From assembly GCA_017466365.1 (NCBI GenBank), contig JAFTUG010000012.1:124001-188000 (forward strand): 64,000 bases of DNA, in the 5' to 3' direction. Positions 43,999 to 51,839 of this stretch are shown in pieces. This DNA comes from Clostridia bacterium. GTDB lineage: Bacteria; Bacillota; Clostridia; Oscillospirales; Acutalibacteraceae. The position numbers and the translations under genes are program-made. How positions within the stretch are numbered: position 1 is the first letter of the stretch; the number at the start of each line of letters is the position of its first letter. Below the pieces are notes generated by a model that was given only the letters and a program-made list of their open reading frames with translations, was not told the DNA's origin and did not search any database.

Positions 43999-46125
43999 TT
44001 AGTACCAAAGGAAACCGAGAAGGAAAATTCGGATTAACCATTGCCACCATGCATAAGAAACCGTGATTTCGCATGAATCTGAAATATCTGTGCCTTCAAT
44101 TGTTGCAGTGATTGTTGTTGTACCCGAACCTACTGCGGTAATGTTGCCGTTTTCGTCAACGGTTGCAACCTCAGGGTTGGAGGATTCCCAAAGAATTGAC
44201 TCATCTGAATCCTCTGACAATGTTGCGGATAATTTAAAAGAAGTCTTATAGGTGATATTTGCTTGATTCTGACTTAAATTTAAAAATTCAACGGAAGATG
44301 TGATGATTTCATAATCGACACCATAAGTGATTGCATATTCTAATCCGGCGGAGTCGGCAAAACAATACATTTTAAAGCCTATAATTTTGTTCGCACCTTC
44401 TGCAATACCGCCTCTAGTGAATGAGGTGTTGGTAAATCCAAATGCAAACTCTCCGATATTTGTTACGCTTTTAGGAATGGTTATTTTTTTCATGCTGTCA
44501 CAAGAATCGAAAGCATAATTTCCAATGCTTAACAAATTGGTTGGCAGTTTTACATCGGTAATATTATAACAATCACTGAAAGCACCGCTTTTTATATTGG
44601 TAACGCTGTTTGGAATAATAACATTTTCTAAATTACAGCATCCTGAAAATGCGTTAACGCCTATTGCTGTTACTCCGTTGGGAATGGGGTATTTTGTATT
44701 GCTGTTCTCGCAAGGGAATTTTAGTATCTCGCTTTTATTTTTATTAAATAAGACACCGTATTCATCGTTTGAGAAATAATTGTTTTCATCTGATACCGTT
44801 ATCGTTTTTATTGTTTTACTTTGCCAAAGACTACTGTTTTCATTATTGACTGATTTTCCGATTGTAATATGCTCACAGTTTCCTAATGTGTTATATACGG
44901 TAATAACGCTGTCGGGAATATAATATTCTGTTAGACTGCATCCATAAGGAAATTGAATAAGCTCGGTTTTTTCTTTGTTAAATAATACGCCGTATTCATC
45001 GTTTGAATAAAATTTGTTGTCGGGAGAAACAGTGAATTCATTTATATTTGTGCATTCTGAAAAAGCGTAGGTTCCGATTCCTTCAACAGAAGATGGAATC
45101 GCAATTGAAAGCAAGCTTTCACATCCAGAAAAAGCATTTTCATCTATTGACTTTACCGAATTGCCGATGATTGCTTCTTTTAGGTTGCAGCAATCATAAA
45201 ATGCATGTCGACTGATTTTATTTACACTGTTGCCGATTATAACTTTGGTCAATTCATCACAGCATCTGAATGCTTCTGTGCCGATATCAACAACACTGTC
45301 AGATATAATTAAAAAAACAAGGTTTTGGTTTTCATAGAACGCTTTATCTGAAACTGATAAAACTGTTTCGGGGATTTCGTATTCTGTTTCTTTGTTTTGT
45401 TTGGGGCAGAAAAGCAGTTTTGTTTTTTCTCTGTTAAATAATATTCCGCAGGAATCGCTTGAAAAGTGCTCGTTTTCGTTCGATACTGTTATTACTTCAA
45501 GATTATTTGTTTTTCTAAAGTAATCTGTGTCAAGGTTTTTTACCGATTTTCCGATTGTAATATGAGTAAGTTTGTCACAGTCATCGAAAGCGGTATCTGC
45601 GATGGTTACAACTGTATCGGGAATAGCATATTTGTTATTGCTTTTTCCTGAAGGATAATGAATAAGTTCTGTTTTATCTTTATTGAAAAGCACACCTTGT
45701 TCATCGTTTGAAAAACAAGGATTTTTAGAGTCAACAATTATTTTTTCAAGACTTGATGCACCCGAAAAAACGCCATCACCGATGCTTTTAACGGTTTCAG
45801 GTATGGTTATGCTTGTAAGCTCTGTACAGTTTCTAAATGCGCTGTGCATAATGGAAGTTACGGGATACCCTTCTATTTCGTTGGGTATTGTAATATCTCC
45901 GGTTACCGATGAGCGTGCAGTAATAGCAGCTTCTTCATCTATTATTTTGTATCTAAATCCATTATAGGTTAAATTTCCGATAGGTATGGTTGTTAATCGT
46001 TTGCGTGTTGTAGAAACGCTTTGTGCACCCGGTGTAGAGAATGCCGAAACACTCGATATTCCTAATCCGAGCACCAATAACAAAATGGTGATTAGAACAA
46101 TGTTTTCTTTAAAATTTTTCTTCAT
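43999..46125 (-). CDS. Secreted BspA-like LRR protein with Big_2 domain
   Basis: 708 residues. A signal peptide or anchor covers about 1-28. Then LRR_5 repeats (AF..C..L..I.IP..V..I) are interleaved with four copies of a longer unit containing FSNDEYGVLFNK-type sequence followed by a K(T/S)E(L/I)(I/L).(F/Y)P strand. A Big_2 domain follows at about 605-685 (NPEVATVDENGNITAVGSG). The chain ends YAWWQWLIRIFLLGFLWY, an aromatic hydrophobic tail. The ATG at 46125 with GGAGG directly upstream is chosen over 46203. Its expression is likely controlled by the leader RNA and terminator at 46145-46288. A surface role is inferred from the family. Confidence 0.88.
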   Translation of the reverse strand: MKKNFKENIVLITILLLVLGLGISSVSAFSTPGAQSVSTTRKRLTTIPIGNLTYNGFRYKIIDEEAAITARSSVTGDITIPNEIEGYPVTSIMHSAFRNCTELTSITIPETVKSIGDGVFSGASSLEKIIVDSKNPCFSNDEQGVLFNKDKTELIHYPSGKSNNKYAIPDTVVTIADTAFDDCDKLTHITIGKSVKNLDTDYFRKTNNLEVITVSNENEHFSSDSCGILFNREKTKLLFCPKQNKETEYEIPETVLSVSDKAFYENQNLVFLIISDSVVDIGTEAFRCCDELTKVIIGNSVNKISRHAFYDCCNLKEAIIGNSVKSIDENAFSGCESLLSIAIPSSVEGIGTYAFSECTNINEFTVSPDNKFYSNDEYGVLFNKEKTELIQFPYGCSLTEYYIPDSVITVYNTLGNCEHITIGKSVNNENSSLWQSKTIKTITVSDENNYFSNDEYGVLFNKNKSEILKFPCENSNTKYPIPNGVTAIGVNAFSGCCNLENVIIPNSVTNIKSGAFSDCYNITDVKLPTNLLSIGNYAFDSCDSMKKITIPKSVTNIGEFAFGFTNTSFTRGGIAEGANKIIGFKMYCFADSAGLEYAITYGVDYEIITSSVEFLNLSQNQANITYKTSFKLSATLSEDSDESILWESSNPEVATVDENGNITAVGSGTTTITATIEGTDISDSCEITVSYAWWQWLIRIFLLGFLWY

Positions 46126-46144
46126 TAATAAATCCTCCATAACT

Positions 46145-46288
46145 AAAAAGTGCGCAGCCGAAGCCACGCACCGAAAAACGCAGCCTCGTTCTTGTTGCAA
46201 CACAATTCAAACCGACATAGGAATGACAAACTAAGCATACGTTTTTACCAAACGCATACCTATGCCGTAATTTTAAAAATTGTGTTGC
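46145..46288 (-). ncRNA. Structured leader RNA ending in a terminator (candidate riboswitch or attenuator)
   Basis: Read on the minus strand from the predicted start, GCAACACAATT pairs perfectly with AATTGTGTTGC (11 bp). Inside it CGGCATAGG pairs with CCTATGTCG, and ATGCGT with ACGTAT. Then comes a terminator: GTGCGTGGC, TTCG, GCTGCGCAC, TTTTT (46145-46171), immediately before the GGAGG of the LRR gene. CGAGGCT just upstream can pair with GGCTTCG of the terminator, a possible antiterminator. I do not recognise a known riboswitch class. A terminated sRNA is the alternative. Confidence 0.6.
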
Positions 46289-46294
46289 GCAAAT

Positions 46295-46323
46295 ATTATA
46301 TCACAGAGAAATTCCATAATCAA
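46295..46323 (-). promoter_or_regulatory. Promoter of the leader RNA and third LRR gene
   Basis: On the minus strand TTGATT and TATAAT are 17 bases apart. The predicted start at about 46288 coincides with the first base of the outer stem of the leader RNA. Confidence 0.75.
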
Positions 46324-46340
46324 GCAGAAATAAATTTTCT

Positions 46341-46514
46341 GTTGCTTGTACAACCACCTCATCCGTCGCTATGCGACACCTTCTCCTCAAGGAGAAGGCT
46401 GATCGGCAAGCAAAATTACAGATGAATATTTGGTTTAAAAGAAGCTTTTTGTTATGGCTTCCCCTTGAGGGGAAGCTCCGTCATAGACGGTGATGAGGTG
46501 GTTGCGTAAGCAAC
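46341..46514. repeat. MITE-like element with terminal inverted repeats
   Basis: The ends GTTGCTTGTACAACC+ACCTCATC and, on the other strand, GTTGCTTACGCAACC+ACCTCATC match at 20 of 23 positions. Each half carries a further hairpin (CCTTCTCCT/AGGAGAAGG on the left, CTTCCCC/GGGGAAG on the right). It has no ORF and no clear target duplication. A half-copy lies at 26680-26720. The rest of the 466-base gap between genes holds the leader RNA and its promoter. Confidence 0.7.
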
Positions 46515-46591
46515 AATTAAAATCTCCTGTAGATTTTTTGGAAAACTTATGCTATTATATATTAGTTAAATTAATTTTCAGGAGAATTTGT

Positions 46592-48448
46592 ATGTATCCG
46601 AAAGAACTTGAAAAATTTTTGCTTAAGGTTCAGAAGCCCGGCAGATATACGGGCGGTGAGCTTAACAGCATTGTGAAAGACAAATCAAAAATCGATATCC
46701 GCTATGCATTCTGTTTTCCCGATACCTATGAAATCGGTATGTCGCATCTCGGCATGAAAATTCTTTACTCTCTTGTAAATGCAAGGGAGGATGCTTGGTG
46801 CGAAAGAGTTTTTGCTCCGTGGGTTGATATGGAAGAGGTAATGCGTGAAAACAATATTCCTCTTTATGCACTTGAAAGCGGAGATGCAATAAAGAATTTC
46901 GATATTCTCGGTTTTACCATGCAGTATGAATTGAGTTACACCAATGTTCTTAATATGCTCGATCTTGCAGGCTTGCCCGTAAGATCAAAGGACAGAACCG
47001 CTCTCACTCCTATTGTAATTGCAGGCGGTACATGTGTATGCAATTCAGAACCCATGGCTGAATTCTTTGATATCACTCTTCCCGGTGACGGCGAAGAGGT
47101 TACAAATGAGCTTATCGATTTGCTTAAAGAATATAAGGCAAAGGGCGCAACAAAGCAGGAATTCCTTGTTGCCGCTGCACAGATTAAGGGCGTTTATGTT
47201 CCTTCGCTTTACGAGGTTGAATATAATGATGATAAAACCGTTAAATCCGTAACTCCCACAAACGGCGCACCCGAAAAGGTGGTTAAAAGAAACGTTGCGA
47301 ATCTTGATGAAATGTTTTCACCCACGGAATTCGTTGTCCCGTTTCTTGAAGTTGTTCACGACAGAACAACGGTTGAAATTTTCAGAGGCTGCATAAGAGG
47401 CTGCCGTTTCTGTCAGGCAGGATTCCTGAACAGACCTTTAAGAAGCAAATCCCCCGAGGTTGTTGAAGCGCAGTGCAAAGCTATCTGCGACAGCACGGGT
47501 TATGATGAAATTTCGCTTTGCTCATTAAGCACGAGCGACTACAGGGGTCTTGAAACTCTTATAAAAAACATGCTTCCGTGGACAATCGATGAAAAAATCA
47601 ATATTGCTTTGCCTTCTTTGCGTGCGGATAATTTCCCGAAGGAGCTTATGGAAAAGCTCAATGCAGTCAGAAGAAGCGGACTTACTTTTGCACCCGAAGC
47701 AGGTACACAGCGTTTGCGTGACGTTATCAACAAGAATATAACCGAAGAAGAGGTTTTGCATACTGCTGCACAGGCGTTTTCGGGCGGTTGGACTGCCGTG
47801 AAGCTCTATTTTATGATAGGCTTGCCTACCGAAACGGAGGAGGATATCCGCGGCATTTCGAACCTTGCCCAAGCGGTTGTTGACGAATTCTATAAGAATC
47901 CCGATAAACCCAAGGGCAAGAGTGTAAGCGTAAGCATAAGCCTCGCTTCGCTTGTTCCCAAGCCCTTCACCCCCTTCCAATGGGAGCCGCAGGATAAACC
48001 CGATACCCTTATCGAAAAGCAGGATTTCCTTGTTTCCTGCGTAACAACAAGAAAGGTCAATGTTTCAAGGCATGTTCCCTGGACAAGCTTCCTTGAGGGC
48101 GTTTTTGCAAGAGGTGACAGACGCCTTGCCGATGTTATTGAAACAGCATGGCGCAAGGGCTGCAAGCTTGACGGCTGGTCGGAGCATCTTAAAAAAGAAG
48201 CCTGGGAAGAAAGCTTTGAAGAAAACGGAATTGATCCGTTCTTTTATACTGCAAGACGCCGTGATTATGATGAAATTCTCCCCTGGGAGCATATGGATTA
48301 CGGTGTTACAAAAAAATTCCTCATCAGTGAAAATAAAAAAGCCCATGAAGGCGTAACAACTGCTTGCTGCCGTGAAAAATGTGCAGGCTGCGGCGCAAAT
48401 AAACTCAACGGAGGTGCATGCGATGAAATCGGTAAGACTGTGGTTTAA
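46592..48448 (+). CDS. B12-binding-like radical SAM protein (TIGR03960 family)
   Basis: 618-residue iron-sulfur protein of unknown substrate. The N-terminal part (to about 230) resembles a cobalamin-binding-like domain; the radical SAM motif FRGCIRGCRFC (CxxxCxxC) lies near 265-275; the C-terminus has a Cys-rich end CCREKCAGCGANKLNGGAC. The next gene belongs to TIGR03936, its constant partner in Clostridia, and overlaps by 26 bases. In relatives the pair often precedes rng and rplU, hinting at RNA or ribosome modification. AGGAG fixes the start at 46592, discarding a longer reading from 46490 inside the repeat. Confidence 0.9.
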   Translation: MYPKELEKFLLKVQKPGRYTGGELNSIVKDKSKIDIRYAFCFPDTYEIGMSHLGMKILYSLVNAREDAWCERVFAPWVDMEEVMRENNIPLYALESGDAIKNFDILGFTMQYELSYTNVLNMLDLAGLPVRSKDRTALTPIVIAGGTCVCNSEPMAEFFDITLPGDGEEVTNELIDLLKEYKAKGATKQEFLVAAAQIKGVYVPSLYEVEYNDDKTVKSVTPTNGAPEKVVKRNVANLDEMFSPTEFVVPFLEVVHDRTTVEIFRGCIRGCRFCQAGFLNRPLRSKSPEVVEAQCKAICDSTGYDEISLCSLSTSDYRGLETLIKNMLPWTIDEKINIALPSLRADNFPKELMEKLNAVRRSGLTFAPEAGTQRLRDVINKNITEEEVLHTAAQAFSGGWTAVKLYFMIGLPTETEEDIRGISNLAQAVVDEFYKNPDKPKGKSVSVSISLASLVPKPFTPFQWEPQDKPDTLIEKQDFLVSCVTTRKVNVSRHVPWTSFLEGVFARGDRRLADVIETAWRKGCKLDGWSEHLKKEAWEESFEENGIDPFFYTARRRDYDEILPWEHMDYGVTKKFLISENKKAHEGVTTACCREKCAGCGANKLNGGACDEIGKTVV

Positions 48449-49085
48449 AAAAGACGGACTTGCCGTCTATATCTCTCACCTCGATATGAACCGCTGCATG
48501 ACAAGAGCGGTGCGCCGTGCGAATATTCCGCTTTGGTATACAGAAGGCTTCAATCCTCATCCGTATATGACATTTCTTATGCCTCTTCCTCTCGGTCAGT
48601 CAGGTATGCGTGAACCGCTTGATATAAGAATCGAGGAGGAACTTTCGTTCAAAGAAATAAAGAACAGACTCAATTCTGTTATGCCAGAAGGAATAGAAAT
48701 TGTAGATGTTGCAAAACCGATTTGCAAACCCAATGAAATTGCTGCAGGTGAATATGAAATCGATGTTGAATTTTCATCCGAAGGTGAAGCGGAGGGCTTT
48801 GCGGCAGGTGCCGCATCGGTAATTGAAAGCGGAGTTCTCAATGCTGAAAAACGAAGCAAGAGGGGAATAAAAACCGTCAATCTTTGCGAGCTTATCCGTT
48901 CGTTTGAGATTTGCTCCGACGGAAATTTCGTTCGTGTAAAAACCGTTCTTGCTGCAGGTAACTCCGTTAATCTTAATGCAGAGCTGCTTATGAGCGCGCT
49001 ATGCAATGAATTTTCCGCAGAACCCGAAAAGACGGAGATAGTCAGAACAAAGCTTTTAAGGGAAGATTTAAGCATATTTGAATAA
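48423..49085 (+). CDS. Radical SAM-associated protein (TIGR03936/DUF2344)
   Basis: 220-residue partner of the preceding radical SAM protein. The conserved start RLWFKKDGLAVYISHLDMNR and FNPHPYMTFLMPLPLG are characteristic. No catalytic motif is known; it may bind the substrate RNA or protein. The ATG at 48423 with GGAGG just upstream lies inside the end of the radical SAM gene, so the two are coupled; an earlier start at 48372 has no binding site. Confidence 0.9.
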   Translation: MKSVRLWFKKDGLAVYISHLDMNRCMTRAVRRANIPLWYTEGFNPHPYMTFLMPLPLGQSGMREPLDIRIEEELSFKEIKNRLNSVMPEGIEIVDVAKPICKPNEIAAGEYEIDVEFSSEGEAEGFAAGAASVIESGVLNAEKRSKRGIKTVNLCELIRSFEICSDGNFVRVKTVLAAGNSVNLNAELLMSALCNEFSAEPEKTEIVRTKLLREDLSIFE

Positions 49086-49162
49086 TATCAAACCCGCCAA
49101 AATGCAAAATCCCGTCATTTTGTTTAAATTCTCAAAAACTTGCGAATTTAACAAAAAAATGC

Positions 49163-49191
49163 TTGCATTCCTTTAAAAGATATGATATTAT
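49163..49191 (+). promoter_or_regulatory. Promoter of rplS
   Basis: TTGCAT, 17 bases, TATTAT, about 135 bases ahead of the rplS start. Confidence 0.65.
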
Positions 49192-49197
49192 ATTACT

Positions 49198-49326
49198 CGC
49201 ATTTGTGCCGTCAGTTGCGGCTTCGGCTCTCAAAGACGGGGTTTAATGCCAATAACATTAAAGCGGATGTTCCTCTTTTAGATAAAATCTATTATGAACA
49301 CCTGAAAAAATCGGAGGAAAATAACA
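49198..49326 (+). ncRNA. Ribosomal protein L19 leader (candidate)
   Basis: The untranslated leader of about 125 bases has a GC-rich front part (GCCGTCAGTTGCGGC, then AAAGACGGGG) and TTTAATGCCAATAACATTAAA, a stem of TTTAATG with CATTAAA. Position and size fit the L19 leader family of Firmicutes, thought to sense L19. The assignment is by position and general resemblance; a covariance search is needed. Confidence 0.55.
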
Positions 49327-49671
49327 ATGGATGCACTCAAATTGATCGCACAGGATTCACTCAAATCCGAAGTTCCCGCAATCGAAATCGGTGATACCGT
49401 TAAGGTTCACGTTAAGATTCGCGAAGGTGACAAAGAAAGAATTCAGGTTTTTGAAGGCACTGTAATCGCTCGCAAGGGTTCAGGCATTTCCGAAACCTTC
49501 ACAGTTCGCCGCCTTTCATACGGTGTAGGTGTTGAAAGGGTATTCCCCCTTCATTCCCCCAACGTTGCAAAGGTTGAGGTTGTAAGACACGGTCGTGTCC
49601 GCAGAAGCAAGCTTTATTACCTCAGAGACAGAGTCGGTAAGGCTGCTAAAGTTAAGGAACAGATCAGATAA
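49327..49671 (+). CDS. rplS: 50S ribosomal protein L19
   Basis: Large-subunit protein at the interface with the 30S subunit. 114 residues with the conserved [23 protein letters not shown] segment (split here only by eye), [19 protein letters not shown] and [22 protein letters not shown] precedes the start and a strong terminator follows, so it is a single gene. The first lepB gene starts 102 bases after it. Confidence 0.97.
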   Translation: MDALKLIAQDSLKSEVPAIEIGDTVKVHVKIREGDKERIQVFEGTVIARKGSGISETFTVRRLSYGVGVERVFPLHSPNVAKVEVVRHGRVRRSKLYYLRDRVGKAAKVKEQIR

Positions 49672-49681
49672 TGAGCATGAG

Positions 49682-49715
49682 GGTGTAACAATTTTAGGGT
49701 TGTTACACCTTTATT
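49682..49715 (+). terminator. Terminator of rplS
   Basis: GGTGTAACAA pairs perfectly with TTGTTACACC around an 8-base loop; TTTATTGTT follows. Confidence 0.88.
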
Positions 49716-49773
49716 GTTATTTCTTTAATTAATTACTTCATAATCAAATTATTATTGCGAAAGGGGGAATACC

Positions 49774-50364
49774 ATGAGAAGAATTGAAGAATTCTGGATT
49801 GAATTCAATCCGCCTGCAGTTCAGGAAGAAGTGAAAACCTCGGGAGCGCTTCAATTGGTCTATGATATGGTCGATTCCCTGAAAGGCGCAATTATAGTTG
49901 TATTTCTTGTTTTCGCTTTCATATTCAGAGCGATAGGCGTTGACGGCGAATCAATGGTTCCTACGTTAAATGACGGTGACTGGGTTGCAATTTCGGGTGT
50001 TACAACAAGCATCGAACGGGGCGATATAGTTGTTGTTACTCAACCGTGGGAAAGAAACGTTCCGATTATAAAGCGTGTTATTGCTGTCGGCGGTGATACG
50101 GTATATATTGATTTTGACAGCAGCAAGGTTTATGTTAACGGCACTGAAATTTATGAGCCTTATATCAAAGAGCCTACAAAAACAAGCTACGATGTTGAAT
50201 TTCCGCTGACTGTTGAGGAAGGCAAGATTTTTGTCATGGGCGATAACCGCAATGTTTCGCTTGACAGCCGTTCAAGTAAAATCGGTCTTATTGATGAGGG
50301 ATATGTTCTCGGTAAGGCGCTTGTAAGGCTTCATCCCGCAGCGGAATGGAAAATTTACGACTGA
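49774..50364 (+). CDS. lepB: Type I signal peptidase
   Basis: Membrane serine protease that removes signal peptides from exported proteins. 196 residues: one membrane helix at about 37-55, catalytic Ser in DGESMVPTL (about 60), catalytic Lys in IIKRVIAVGGD (about 100), and the conserved MGDNRNVSLDSR box. A second signal peptidase gene follows, overlapping its end region. The start has AAGGGGG upstream. Confidence 0.94.
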   Translation: MRRIEEFWIEFNPPAVQEEVKTSGALQLVYDMVDSLKGAIIVVFLVFAFIFRAIGVDGESMVPTLNDGDWVAISGVTTSIERGDIVVVTQPWERNVPIIKRVIAVGGDTVYIDFDSSKVYVNGTEIYEPYIKEPTKTSYDVEFPLTVEEGKIFVMGDNRNVSLDSRSSKIGLIDEGYVLGKALVRLHPAAEWKIYD

Positions 50365-50378
50365 AAGAGGTGCTTTTG

Positions 50379-50942
50379 ATGTCTGAAAATATAAATGACA
50401 AAAAGGAACAAGGCGGTTTTGTCCGCACATGCTTTGACGTTGTTTCAATAATTGCATCGGCAATAGCGGCGGTTGCAATAGTTTTTATTTTTCTTTTCAG
50501 AACGGTCGGTGTTGTAGGCGATTCCATGTATCCCACTCTTCATAATACTGACAGAATTATTCTTTCCGCGTTTTATGATGAATCGGAAAACGGCGATATT
50601 GTTGTTACCTGTCAGCCGTCCAAGTCACCTGTTATTCCCGATGTTCTTGTTAAAAGAGTAATTGCCACAGAGGGTCAGACGGTTGATATTGATTTTGAAA
50701 AGGGTGTTGTTTACGTTGACGGTGTTGCTCTTGACGAGCCGTACATCAACGAACCCACGCATGACAGAGAGAATTTCTATGAACCCGTAACCGTTCCCGA
50801 AGGATATGTTTTTGTTATGGGTGATAACCGAAATCATTCAACGGATAGCCGTGATAACCGAGTAGGACTCATCAGAGAAGAATATATACTCGGAGAGGCA
50901 CTTTTCAGAATTGTGCCTTTCGGACAGTTTAAGATAGGTTAA
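50379..50942 (+). CDS. lepB: Type I signal peptidase, second copy
   Basis: 187-residue paralogue of the preceding gene: membrane helix at about 15-40, catalytic Ser in VGDSMYPTL (about 49), catalytic Lys in LVKRVIATEG (about 92), and MGDNRNHSTDSR. The two proteins differ throughout, so they are not a recent duplication. The ATG at 50379 with AAAGAGG upstream is preferred to 50346, which lies inside the previous gene. rbgA follows 4 bases later. Confidence 0.93.
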   Translation: MSENINDKKEQGGFVRTCFDVVSIIASAIAAVAIVFIFLFRTVGVVGDSMYPTLHNTDRIILSAFYDESENGDIVVTCQPSKSPVIPDVLVKRVIATEGQTVDIDFEKGVVYVDGVALDEPYINEPTHDRENFYEPVTVPEGYVFVMGDNRNHSTDSRDNRVGLIREEYILGEALFRIVPFGQFKIG

Positions 50943-50946
50943 AATT

Positions 50947-51798
50947 ATGAATGAAAATATGACGGTTCAGTGGTTTCCCGGCCATATGGCGAAAACCCGC
51001 AGACTAATAAAAGAAAGCCTGCATCTTGTTGATGCGGTTTGCGAAATAGTTGATGCAAGAATTCCCGAAAGCAGCAGAAATCCCGAGATTGATGAAATTG
51101 TGGGCTCAAAGCCGAGAATAGTTTTGCTCAACAAGTGTGACCTTGCAGATGATAATGCAACTGCAAGAAAAATAAAAGAGCTTGCTTCAAAGGGCATAAC
51201 CGCATTGCCTGTTGACTGCAGAAGCGGCAAGGGGCTTGATAAATTTCAAACTGCCGTAAGAGAGGTTCTTAAAGATAAAATAAAAGCCAATACCGAAAAG
51301 GGCATGGCGGGTAAATCTCTCCGTGTTATGGTAGTCGGAATACCCAACACGGGCAAATCCTCATTCATTAACAGGATGGCGGGTAAGAACCGTGCAAAGG
51401 TTGCCGATAAGCCCGGTGTTACAAGGAGCAATCAATGGTTTACAATCGGCTCTGGAATAGAGCTTCTTGATACTCCCGGTGTTCTTTGGCCCAAATTTGA
51501 GGACCCAGAGGTAGGCTTTAAGCTTGCTTTTATCGGTTCGGTTAAGGATGAAATCCTTGACAGCCAGGAAATTGCGGTAAGACTCCTTCTTGTTATGCAG
51601 AAGAATTATCCTCAAAGGCTCACTGAAAGATATAAAATAAGCGATTTTGAAGATATTGAGCCCTATGAGCTTTTGGAGCTTATAGGTGCAAAAAGAGGAA
51701 TGCTTATAAAGGGCGGAGAAACGGATACGGAAAGAGCGGCGGTTATGCTGCTTGATGAGTATCGTTCAGGAAAGCTCGGGAAGCTTACTCTTGATTAA
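50947..51798 (+). CDS. rbgA: Ribosome biogenesis GTPase RbgA/YlqF
   Basis: Circularly permuted GTPase needed for late 50S assembly (L16 incorporation) in Bacillus. 283 residues with G4 LNKCDLAD (about 61-68) ahead of G1 GIPNTGKSSFIN (about 130) and G3 DTPG, the permuted order. The start MNENMTVQWFPGHMAKTRR is typical. In the operon behind the signal peptidases, an arrangement (rplS-lepB-rbgA-rnhB) common in Firmicutes. Confidence 0.96.
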   Translation: MNENMTVQWFPGHMAKTRRLIKESLHLVDAVCEIVDARIPESSRNPEIDEIVGSKPRIVLLNKCDLADDNATARKIKELASKGITALPVDCRSGKGLDKFQTAVREVLKDKIKANTEKGMAGKSLRVMVVGIPNTGKSSFINRMAGKNRAKVADKPGVTRSNQWFTIGSGIELLDTPGVLWPKFEDPEVGFKLAFIGSVKDEILDSQEIAVRLLLVMQKNYPQRLTERYKISDFEDIEPYELLELIGAKRGMLIKGGETDTERAAVMLLDEYRSGKLGKLTLD

Positions 51799-51839
51799 CA
51801 AACGGCGGATTGTCCGCTGTTTAAGTTAGAGGTGTTGTT

